Source of the DNA: Avena insularis
Lineage: Eukaryota; Streptophyta; Magnoliopsida; Poales; Poaceae
Length of the DNA: 64,000 nt
Reading direction: 5' to 3'
NCBI GenBank assembly: GCA_023614405.1
Contig: CM042690.1
Span: forward strand, 523,420,293 to 523,484,292
Both the position numbers and the translations under genes were made by a program. Below are positions 48,137-57,722 of the stretch, one piece after another. Under the pieces are notes generated by a model. That model saw only the letters and a program-made list of their open reading frames with translations, searched no databases and was not told the origin of the DNA. The first letter of the stretch is position 1. Every line of letters starts with the position of its first letter.

Positions 48137-49238
48137 AAGGGCTAAAGAATAAACTACAGGAAATGCTTATTGAGGATGAGAAGATTTTGTTATTTATCGC
48201 TCAAGGAATCTTTCGTGGACAACGGATGAGCCCGAGGTTTGTCACTTCATGTCATCTAATTTTCTCGAACGCAACTATCTGTTAGCATTTTGTTTAATAC
48301 CATGAAAGAAAGATAAATTTGTTCTACTACCAGACTAAAATGCATGTTCTGGTTGTTCTTGTTGCAAGGGGTAGTTTGTATAGCCTAATTTTCTTGAACA
48401 CAGCTCCTCATTAACATTTTGCTTAATAAAGATATATTTATTCTGATACATAATTGAAGATAAAATTTATCTGCAATATTGGATGATGCATGTTCCCACT
48501 CTTATTATGGCATCAGGATTGGTGGTTGTTGGATTTGAATGACAAAATTTGCATAGTTTAGAATGTATAGCAGATTTTCTGTTCGAGTATTTTCTTTGGC
48601 ATCTAGGTATGAAGGAATATTAATCACCAAGGGGAATTTTTTATTAAAGATATATTTTCATAATTTTTATGCCTGGTTTTCTCTGGGATCATTATGATGG
48701 CTGATTAGTTCAGTTAACAAACTTTATTATCTCTATTTTGCAGCATTCAATGGAAGTTGTACTTGAGTCTTATCATTATCATAATTATAATAGGATCTTG
48801 AGTCTTATCATACTTTGAAACGGAAGTTGTACTTAAAGAGTCATTTTTTAGATGTGATGCCCATGTCCAAAGCCCAGCGCCACCGTGTCGAGATGGGAGG
48901 AGGTGAGCAAGTGAAAGACAGTTACTCATCCAAACTTTGCTTTATTGGGATGGGTCAGTGCTTCAGCTCATGCATGTATGCCACCCTGTAATTATATGTT
49001 TCTTCATTTGTTCGAATGGAATTTTGTGATAAGTTCATGTCCATGGTTTTTGTTTTAAGTTAATCCTTCGACTCCTCGATGAACATGAACATAATTTTGA
49101 TTTTAGTCAGCAGCTTTAGCACAATTCATTATGATTATAGCATGTGAACAAAGTATGAGATCCTGAATATAAATAGAAGAATACATTGTGATATATTTCT
49201 GAATTTGCAGGTTATGTTTTCCAAACTCAAATTTTCTA

Positions 49239-49281
49239 CTCCCTCTGTTCCAAAACATTCTATATTATGGAACAGAGGATA
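49239..49281. mobile_element. Collapsed Stowaway-like remnant
   Basis: CTCCCTCTGTTCCAAAAC and the inverted tggaacagag are separated by only about 15 bp. Confidence 0.45.
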
Positions 49282-49340
49282 TTATTCTCGACTTACCTTT
49301 ATTGTGTGTCATATCACAGTTGGACATGGAGATGTCTAGG

Positions 49341-49734
49341 TAAAGAGTTTCGGTTTTGAGATTGTGCCTTGCAGTGTATAGCATGATGATGAGGCCTTGT
49401 ATAAGCTTAACACGCATGAAAAGATTGACCATCTAAGCTGCCCAATGGAGCTTCGGGAGTCTCGAGTGATAAGGCAACATGAGATGATCACATATTCACA
49501 AGTACTTGTAGTTTTTAATTTGTCAACAGTGACGTCAGGTGGCCATCTAGGTGGCATGCTTATATGAAGATGGAGGCTAGCTCCAAGGCCCACTGGTTCT
49601 CTGTAATGAACTCCCTCGTTATCATCTTTTTCTTGGCAGGAATTGTCCTCTTTATATTCTTAAGAACCTTCTGTAAGAATGTTAACAGACATGAAGACCT
49701 CAACAAGGAAGCAAAGGCAAAAGCTAACCCTTGA
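49341..49734 (+). pseudogene. Captured TM9SF (EMP70/nonaspanin) gene fragment
   Basis: Reading in two frames gives FEIVPCSV, then LSCPMELRES and HEMITYS, and after a frame change near 49,520 VRWPSRWHAYMKMEASSKAH, HWFSVMNSLVIIFFLAGIVL and a basic tail ending at TGA 49,732-49,734. This is the end of the lumenal domain and the first membrane span of transmembrane-9 superfamily proteins, which work in Golgi/endosome membrane-protein sorting. Only this part is present; a TAG near 49,379 and the frame change break it. It lies in the Helitron near its 3' end, so capture is the simplest explanation. Confidence 0.8.
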
Positions 49735-50190
49735 TGTACATGATTACCCTCTTTTGTGATTCTACAATTGCTTATGTGGGTTATATAGTTTTTTTTAACT
49801 GAGTTCTATAGCTCTATTTTTGCTTGAATCGAATAGCAGAGCTACTGATATCATTTAACGCTCCAAGTTCCTATTGCTCCCAACGTAATATAGACTGAAT
49901 TATGTATTGCTAACCTTTTGGTCAGTGTATTGTTTATTATACATATTTTACTTGCATCCCATCCTTGATATGGCAGAGGTTTGAGGAGGACAAAAGGGAC
50001 ACCATCCTGTCAAATATTTTCAATTTAGTTGTTTCCCTCAGGCTCAAAAGGAAAGCTTAGAATCTATTTGCATTTATGTGAAATAAAATAATATGTTTCT
50101 CGGTGTCAGACATATATTATGAAATGCAGCGAGTACTATACATGTGAATTTTTGCATGCAACATGTTTATAGGTGCAGCAATTTTTTTTA

Positions 50191-50221
50191 GAACCGTAGC
50201 AACGCACGGGCATTCAACTAG
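50191..50221 (+). other. Helitron 3' terminus with short stem and CTAG
   Basis: The CCGT...ACGG stem (50,194-50,209) is followed by CTAG at 50,218-50,221, then T. Confidence 0.75.
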
Positions 50222-50512
50222 TCCTCATATAAAATAGCACCAAAGACAAATCCATGTTTTTTAACATAGTGAAGCGGTCGACCTATAGATTAACACTTTT
50301 GCTCTGGTGTCCTCCCCGGGGAACGTTTGGACACGGGCTCAGAACGGACAGTCGCGATGAAGTTCGGACGGTTCGGATGAACACGGGTTAAAGGGTCCCA
50401 GGTTTCGGATTGTTCAGCAAAACCCGCTAAAGCCCGTCTATATGGTGCGGTGTATGGTGTGGGTGTACACGCGTGGACATACGAGTACAGTATTTTGTAC
50501 GGCGTGCGCGGG

Positions 50513-50550
50513 TGACGTCAGCTGAAATGAAGCGACGCGACGTATAAGAG
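50513..50550 (+). promoter_or_regulatory. Candidate promoter: TGACGTCA palindrome and TATA box
   Basis: The perfect bZIP/CRE-type site tgacgtca (50,513-50,520) lies 22 bp upstream of tataagag (50,543-50,550). A GC-rich leader with aaaccctag (telo-box-like, about 50,634) and the ATG at 50,702 follow at suitable distances. Confidence 0.6.
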
Positions 50551-50701
50551 CTCCCTCGGCCGCTTCATCTGGCCTCATCCCCACCATTTGCCCCCTTTTG
50601 CCTCACCAGATACGGAAATAAGAGCGCGGGAGAAAACCCTAGCTCTCCCCATCGTCTCCTCCGCCTGAGGCCTTCGAGCTCTCATCTACCGCGAGATTTC
50701 G

Positions 50702-52634
50702 ATGCCGGCGATGGCGGGAGTGGGCTCCGGAGGCGATGCGGGCGGTTCTGCAAGGGTGGGGCTTGGAGCCGTGACCCACCCAGATGCGATTGAGGTGGTG
50801 GAGGGCCATGGCGGTGGCGGAGGTCATCGGGCCGCACTGGACGCTTTGGTCCAGTGCTCGGAGAGGAGGAGATGGTGGATGCGGAGGTCGGCGAGGCGGA
50901 GCAGCTGGATCTGAACGTGGCGGTCGGCGCCGCGGAGGATCTGGCGCCGGTGCAGCCTCAGGAGATTCCTGCGCTCCAGGTAAGAGTTTTTTCCTTCTAA
51001 TTTCCGTTTCCCCCTTCTAGTTATTTGGATGGAAGATCTGTTTAGTAGTTATTTGTTAGGGATTAATATCTTTTAGGGATTTATTGGAAGGAAGGTGGGT
51101 TGTGTAGATTCCGTGTGTAGATTTTTGTTTACAGATTCATATGTTTTGACGAAATTTATTCAGTGAAGCATGTATGTAGCCCTAGGAATTGCTTCAGTGC
51201 ATCAGATTTTGTTGTTCCAGACCATGTTTTGTCCCATGATTACTCAATGGCTTTGTGGATATGGAAATAGTGTTGTAAAAAACAGCTTGTGTCGTCTGAT
51301 CCATTTGATGCTCTAGAAATTGATATAGTGCTTCTGTTGTATTATTAGCTTGTAGTACCTAAAGGAAACTAGTATGTTTGTCCATATATCACTTGCTATT
51401 ACGAGAAACCAAATCCTTGTGTTATTATCTAAAGATATATCAGTGTTAGCTCTAGGAAATACTTCAGTGTATAGGATAATTTGAGGTTGTTTAACTCTGA
51501 ATTTACACAATGTTGTCTTCATAGTTTTGTTCTACTTTTTTCTGTACTTGTTAGACAAGTTCTGTTAAATATATGCTTAGTTGCGTAGTGGCAGTGTTTA
51601 GCAAATATGAGGACTTGGCGGTGCATATTTGTTATTGTTTAGTATATGGTATTGTTAGTACAATTTAGGCTCTACATGTACCACTACTTAGTTTACTGTC
51701 ATGAAATAGTATGTACAATTGTAATGGTGATGTTTATTATTCATTTAGGTTGTATCAGAAGTAATTTTTTGAACACTTGTTTTAATAATTTCATGTTCTC
51801 ATTCTGTAGTAAGTTTTGAAAATAAAGAAGGTACACTTGATCTCATTCTATTTATCTTCAAAACTTAGCCTATTTTTAGCTCTAAAATTTAATGTATGCT
51901 AGAAAATAGGTTGCATAATTATTGTATTTTATGTACATGTAACATAATTGCATAAAATATTTAATTTAATGGCATGTAGCATTAATAGCATTGATATACT
52001 AGTTAATCACTGTTAGTTTAATGATCAGATTTATAAAACATAGTTGTTATGCTATAAATATTTGCTAGTGTTGTTCATTTAGTTGTAATGAAAGGTTTCA
52101 ATAATTAATGTTTATCTTATTTCTGGCAGGCGATACTATTTCTGGCAGGCGATACGCCTTGGTGCTAGCTATGATGTACTCTCCCTGGTGCCCGACGAGG
52201 AGGTTTGTTCTTCCATATGTTCAAGTGCTTAGACATGCACAAAAATAGTAGCTATTTTATATAGTAGGAAGTACTAACTCTTGTGTTCTTTTTTTGATTG
52301 TGTAGTACTTTTCTGGTTCAGATGTTGATGTGGAGCAATGGACATACAAGTCCTTTGTGAAGAAAGAAGATAAGAAACTAAGGCGTCAGGGAATTCTGCC
52401 TACCTGCCATATACCACATAATTCTATAGGTGCCCATTTCACCAGTTCAAGCCACATGGTGGCCTTAGGGTGGGGCTTGTCCAGCATGTCCGAGAGGTTG
52501 CCATTCGAGGACGTCTGGGTGAGGATTCATTTGTGGGTGACCTACGTGATCGTGGCACGCATAAAGCTCTCCTAAGGGTTCTCGAACCAGGTGAGTTTGA
52601 GTACGTCGAGTCGGAGGATGAAGAGCATGAGTGA
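50702..52634 (+). pseudogene. Three-exon gene-like locus of unknown function, frame-disrupted
   Basis: Exon 1 (50,702-50,979) opens MPAMAGVGSGGDAGGSARVG. A frame change near 50,850 leads into MVDAEVGEAEQLDLNVAVGA and ends CTCCAG/gtaaga. Exon 2 (52,149-52,202) encodes AIRLGASYDVLSLVPDEE. Exon 3 (52,306-52,634) encodes YFSGSDVDVEQWTYKSFVKK and, after another frame change near 52,430, a basic then acidic end (EFEYVESEDEEHE) before TGA. All three splice junctions are in phase 0 and fit consensus, which supports a real gene origin. I do not recognise the family. It may be a young pseudogene, or part of the MULE-like region to the right. Confidence 0.5.
52118..52155 (+). repeat. 19-bp tandem duplication of a splice acceptor
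   Basis: tatttctggcaggcgatac occurs twice in a row (52,118-52,136 and 52,137-52,155), each with a usable CAG acceptor. Only the second keeps exon 2 open; the first leads to a stop. Confidence 0.9.
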
Positions 52635-53231
52635 ATGTCAAGATAATGTGTTGACAGTTAGTGCCATTAGGCAGCTGCTAGTATGTATGGTACATCATCA
52701 ATACTGATGATGTTTATGTCTGGTTCCTATATTGAACTGCTTAACTAGGTAAAAATGGTGGGGAACTTGTTCATTTTGATTATGTAATGAGTATTGGTAA
52801 CCTTCTCTTGGTGATGTTCCCCTAAGACTACTAAAATATAATTATTCTAGTAATGTACATATGGTAATATGTAAGTCAGTATTTCTGTCATGTCCTTCTT
52901 TATTATTTCCCTATCTGTGATGTGGCATGATAGCACTACTGTCACTTAGTAATCTGTTTTTCAATGTGTATTTTCTAAATTGGAGGGTTTTGAAAGGTTT
53001 ACCTCATTGCAGTATTGTTGGTATTTTTAAAAATTAATTGTACACTTTAAAAAGATAAATGGTCTGAGTATTTACAATTGACTATATTTTTAAATGGTGT
53101 ATTATGTATAATATAAAACTAAACAGAAGTGTATGAGATAATTCTCTATATGCATCGTGGCAGCCAAATCTATATAAATAACGTCTGAACTTTTTATGTT
53201 TAAATATAGGGGAAAGACTTAAGAAAAGAAG
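52635..53231. other. Intergenic / 3' region, no gene seen
   Basis: AT-rich. No ORF, repeat or element end supported. Confidence 0.5.
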
Positions 53232-53395
53232 AAAAAAACCCACCTACTAGCAGGATTTTTATGAAGCCCACGACCTGCATACGACTAGAAACTGACTTAA
53301 CAGCCAGGATGCAGGCCCGTGGCCCTTGCTAGTAGGCCCCACAAGGCAGTGAAACATTAGTAACTGATCGCAAGAAGTGTAGAACAGAGAGGCTT
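53232..53395 (-). ncRNA. Candidate Pol III-transcribed hairpin RNA
   Basis: The minus-strand promoter at 53,418-53,462 would start transcription about 22-25 bp downstream of its TATA box, near 53,395, and a run of seven T (53,232-53,238) could terminate it, giving about 160 nt. The last about 100 nt form a long hairpin: 53,334-53,346 (ccttgctagtagg) pairs with 53,243-53,254 (cctactagcagg), and the inner arms gatgcaggcccgtgg and cccacgacctgcat also pair. It does not resemble U1-U6, U3, 7SL or tRNA as I know them. It could be an unannotated small nuclear/nucleolar RNA or a repeat that borrowed a snRNA-type promoter. Confidence 0.45.
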
Positions 53396-53417
53396 TTGCA
53401 AGATGTGCAACGCTCAG

Positions 53418-53462
53418 CTATTTAAGCTGGTTCAAATGCTCTCGAGTTGGCGAGGTGGGACT
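53418..53462 (-). promoter_or_regulatory. Plant snRNA-type promoter (USE + TATA), Pol III spacing
   Basis: On the minus strand agtcccacctcg matches the plant upstream sequence element RTCCCACATCG at all but one position. A TATA-like ttaaatag follows after 25 bp. In plant snRNA genes a spacing of about 25 bp goes with Pol III and about 34 bp with Pol II. Confidence 0.6.
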
Positions 53463-53679
53463 AAACCCCCACCCGTCCCACCCAAGTCAGTTCGTTCCGC
53501 TGCGGGGACATAGTGGGTCGAAAGAGGCCCAGTTGGGTCGTAGGTAGCTCGGACGGGCATGCGGCCTGGCTGGGCTGCCTCCCCTTTTTTTTGAAACTTC
53601 TTTTCTTTTAACATTTCCTGTAATTTGTAATTTTACTTGGAATAAAGAGAGGAGAACTGTCTGGGCCAAAAATTTAAAA

Positions 53680-55640
53680 TATTTAATATTTAAATATTTT
53701 GAAATTTTGGATTTCTATGAATCTGATTTGTTTTAATCATGTTCAGAATTTTCGCAGATTACAAACTTGGTGCATGTGAGAATGTGAAAATTCAGATTTG
53801 GTTTTAAGAAATGTGTTTGTCTGAATTGCACGAGGTTTTCACCAGTGTTTGAAGGACTCTAGGGGCCACATTTTTCATTTGTACAGTTTTTTCATATTCA
53901 AAACTTGGTGCATGTAAAAAAATTGAAAATTCTTTTAGCCATAACAAACAAATAGTTTTGACAATTTTTTTCAGAAAAATTCAGTTTTGGATTTCAGGAG
54001 CTGTGTTTGTGTGAATTGCATGCGGTTTTCACCATTGTTTTAAGAACTCTAGGGGCCACATTTTTCATATGTATAGTTTTTTTATATTCAAAACTTGGTG
54101 CATGTAGAAATTTAAAAATACTAAATCACCTCCAAATCAAATTTGAATTTTGAGCAAGCTAACTTTATAATTTTGATTCCATATTTTCATATGTTGTTGG
54201 CATGGATTTAGAGCTTGTAGTTTGGACATTGGTACAACTTTGAAAGAAAGCTTGCACATCTTTATGCATTATATTTGTTCGACGTGATTTTGACCAAACT
54301 TTGACAAGGCACTAGAAATTCATAAAAAATCAAAAAAAAAGTAAAACCTTGGCCTTATGTCTTAGATTGTACCCTAGTTTGCACAAAAAAATAATAAACA
54401 TTGAGTTTGTGAAATGAAAGTTGAGGTTGCTCTCTCACACTTGGTTTCAAGTGCGAGTCTCATGGGTAAGTACCCAAATTACCTAAGAGATGGCAAACTC
54501 CATAGCATACTTTTTCAGAATAGGCTTAAATTTGTCAGGTAGGTGTATCTTGGCATGGCATACATTTTATCTTTTGGGGTCTTTGTTCAACTATGATTTC
54601 AAATACAATTTTCCATTTTTATAATTCAAATTCAACTAAATTTTATAAAGGTAGTTGAAAATTTTGAAAACAAAATTATCTTTCACAAATATGGTATGGT
54701 AGATGGGGTCATTGGGTTGGAATGTGACCACTTTGTAAATTGTGAAATGATTGTTTGCTCAAATTTTACCTCAAGTCAAACTTTGGTCAATATGGTCAAA
54801 ACATTGAAATATTGAACTACATCTATATCATTAGAACCTCATTATTTTTGGAAAAAATCATTACTAAGTCCACAAGATGTGGTTTAATCATGGATCTATT
54901 GCTAGGTTAGCTTGTTCATCCATATGCCTCCTCTACATTTGACACGATTTTGATCTAAAAATTTAGATTTGGTTTTAAGGAGTTGTGTTTGTCTGAATTA
55001 CATGAGGTTTTTACCAGTATTTGAAGGACTCTAGGGGCCACATTTTTCATTTGTATAGTTTTATCAGATTCAAAACTTGGTGCATGTAGATATTTGAAAA
55101 TCCAGTTAGCCATAACAAACAAGTAGTTTTGACAATTTTTTCAAAAAATTCAGTTTTGGATTTCAGGAGCTGTGTTTGTGTGAATTACATGAGGTTTTTA
55201 CCTTTGGTTTCAAGTGGGAGGTAAAGGAATTAGTACCCAAATTATCTATAAAGTGGCAATGTCCATGGCAAACTATCTCTGATTTATCTCAAATTAGGCA
55301 GGAATGTGTGTATTGGCATGGCACCATAAATTGAAAAAAAATCAAAAAACATTGAATCCTTCATCATGTGTCTTAGTTTTGTATGTTAGCATATGTAAAA
55401 AATTTCAAGTTATTTCATCGAGGTCAAAAAAACCGCATAATTAGAAAACGTAGCTTAGGTTAGATGAAACGTTGTGTTTCTTAGTTCGCTGTTTTTTCGA
55501 CCTCCACCAAATTAACCCAATTTTTTTATACAAACTGGCAGAAAGATACTTATTCCGAATATGTAATTTTTTTTTGAAAAACTTGAAGTTCAAAAGTTTG
55601 CCAAATATTAAGTTTTTTAAGTAAATTGAAAGAAAATCAG
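53680..55640. repeat. AT-rich region with duplicated block
   Basis: A block containing ctctaggggccacattttt and aaaacttggtgcatgta occurs at 53,785-53,910, 53,985-54,110 and 54,960-55,085. A companion segment (agccataacaaacaa.tagttttgacaat) occurs at 53,937 and 55,110. The order suggests an about 240-bp composite unit duplicated about 1.17 kb apart. No gene. It could be the subterminal region of a DNA transposon. Confidence 0.65.
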
Positions 55641-55927
55641 AATTAATTCAGGCTATGCTCGCGGCCAACTAGCCTAGCCCATATCATGCTCCTGTGGCCG
55701 CGTCACCGCTGCAGCCTACACTTGCTCGTTTGGGCCGGTCCAACTGCGCCCACAAGACCTGCGCAGAATTGTTGGTCAAGTCGTATTAGGTTTTTACTCA
55801 GTCCACGACTCGCCTACGCTAACATCTCGCCTCCCCCCACGACTCGCATCTTCTCCCCTCGCACGAACGCTTCCAGTTCCATCGATGACCGCCTTCAGTA
55901 TTCGAGGCTAGTCCAGGACAGAGATTC

Positions 55928-56882
55928 ATGGATCAGAGATTTAACGATGAGGTATGTTTTCACAAACTCTTGTATTAAATTAACCGAAAGATGATGTACA
56001 TAGAAGTTCGGTAGATCTAGATGCAGTATGACTAAAATGTAAAAAAACCATGGCATTGATAATTGTTTAGACCAATGCATTGGGTATGTAAGATCTAGCA
56101 CCGTTCTATTATATGTTAGCAGTGAAACATGTCGTCGCAGATCTATGTAGTATTTCAAAAATTGTATTACGTAATGGAAATTACTCGTTCTCCAACTATC
56201 TGGTTAGGTCGAGGAGTATGCTCGCACTCGTCATGTCCGTACTGCTCTGAAGTTGCATAAACATTTACATATAAGAGGTATGTAATGTAAAAGTATTAAA
56301 AAAATCCCAGTTATACTTTTACTCCTAATTTTTGTATTTATTATATGCAGGTCCAGGAATAAATGTTAAAAAAGATTTTGAATGTTTCTGCGAGTATGGA
56401 AACCGTGTAGCGATGGATGATACAGAGTTTAAAGTACTAAAGCATGGAGTTGATAAGCACTTCCCAACAAGACCTTTTTTATGTATGCACCATAAACAAA
56501 TCAAACACCTTGAAAGGCAAAGCAAAAATGGTAAACTCTTTAAATAATTAACAAATTTTGCCATTTGTTAAATTAATACTATCATTTATGTATTGCTGTA
56601 ATCTATATGCAGTACTTCTCGAGGAGATTCACCATGCAACATCTTCTTCCATATGTTGATCTACCAGCAGACATTCAAGAATATTTGAAGAATAGAGAAG
56701 TTGCAAAAATTAAAATGGTGATGACCAAGTCAAAGGCTAGAGGTAAACAGAAACCTGGTGCCATGATAGCATCAAAGTGGATGGAGGTAGTAAACAAGGT
56801 TGATATGCGAGCTGGTGATATCTATGTGTTTTGGTTCCGTGGTAGCTCGGAAGGCCTGAAGATCCTTGTTAATCATCTGTGA
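55928..56882 (+). pseudogene. Four-exon gene-like locus, basic protein with a B3-like C-terminus (tentative)
   Basis: Proposed exons: 55,928-55,951 (MDQRFNDE), 56,208-56,277 (VEEYARTRHVRTALKLHKHL), 56,351-56,530 (PGINVKKDFECFCEYGNRV ... RPFLCMHHKQIKHLERQ), 56,613-56,882 (YFSRRFTMQHLLPYVDLP ... MRAGDIYVFWFRGSSEGLKI). The first two joins keep frame; the last is off by one, so either an exon boundary is wrong or the gene is damaged. The C-terminal WMEVVNKVDMRAGDIYVFWF recalls the end of B3 domains (GD..VF). It is followed by a Ulp1-like gene in the same orientation. Function is unassigned. Confidence 0.5.
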
Positions 56883-57219
56883 AGTCAACATGCAGATTAT
56901 ATTTAGAGGAGTATCATATTAAACTTACGACAGTTTGTAAGCACTTAGTTCGATGAGGTTGTGAATTATAATGGATGTTCTTCTAGGTTTATATGGTGAT
57001 GGAATTTCTATGTTATTTTCTTGCACTGAAATATTTTGTAGCAAACATCAGCATCGAAGTGTTTGATCATAAACTAGCTTTATTCAATTGCATTTGAGTA
57101 TATTCAGCTGCTAAAGAGGGAATTACAGAGTAGATATGTTGAAGTAGAGATAAAAAGCGGCTTCATTCCACTATATTTTTACCCTTAATGGTCTATTAAC
57201 AAATAAAAGGGCCCCTTAA

Positions 57220-57495
57220 TGGGCAGGCCCAACAACATTATACCTGATAACGACAGGTCCACGTACTTTAGGGAAGGCCCAACAACGCTTATTCCTGACG
57301 TTGAAGACGACGGGGACGCGTCGGTCATTCGGCCCGCATTTACTGCATGCAAGTTTCGGCGGCAGGTTACGTCGCTCACGCCCGAAAGACGTGCGCTATC
57401 AAAACGGGAAGATCGTGGCATAAGGGTCTTCTCTTTTTGTCGACGCCATCTCCCATTATGTTCTCCACCTAGCAGCCGCCACAAAACCCTAACTC
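57220..57495 (+). promoter_or_regulatory. Candidate promoter/leader of the Ulp1-like gene
   Basis: Two ggcccaacaa site-II-type elements (57,225 and 57,275) and a telo-box aaaccctaa (57,484) are arranged as in plant housekeeping-type promoters. A long ORF of 119 codons here looks like leader sequence rather than a gene. Confidence 0.45.
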
Positions 57496-57722
57496 TGAAG
57501 AGGCATACGTTTGCTTCCGCCCCTTCTGCTAGAAGCAACCTCCTTCTCCTCCGATCTACTACATCCACCACCGCTTGAGGCACCTAAAACTTCATCGTCC
57601 GATCCAGGTCGTGTAAGTCCGATGTGCATCTACTTGATTTCCCCCTTGTTCATTTTCGGATTCAAGTCTTCGTAGATGCTTTTTTTACATATTATGTTGT
57701 CTTTGTTTTCAATTTGTAGATC

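Larger units (their letters stand above)
46797..50221 (+). mobile_element. Helitron, non-autonomous, with captured gene sequence
   Basis: The 5' end TCTTTACTATTAAAAAG follows an A. The 3' end is ccgtagcaacgcacggg...caaCTAG followed by T, the typical grass Helitron terminus with a GC-rich short stem about 10 bp before CTAG. Insertion between A and T fits. No Rep/helicase is seen in the 3.4 kb. A TM9SF-like fragment (49,341-49,734) is in the same orientation. The GC-rich section 46,900-47,570 may be another captured first exon, unidentified. Confidence 0.78.

Noticed and set aside
53451..53475. A plant telomerase-RNA template in the snRNA-type locus, because the plus strand reads gactaaaccccc
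   Set aside because: This lies in the promoter rather than the predicted transcript and lacks a full CTAAACCCTAA-type template.
57185..57583. Overlapping 119- and 132-codon ORFs before the Ulp1-like gene
   Set aside because: They lie in a promoter/leader with site-II and telo-box motifs and show no protein signature.
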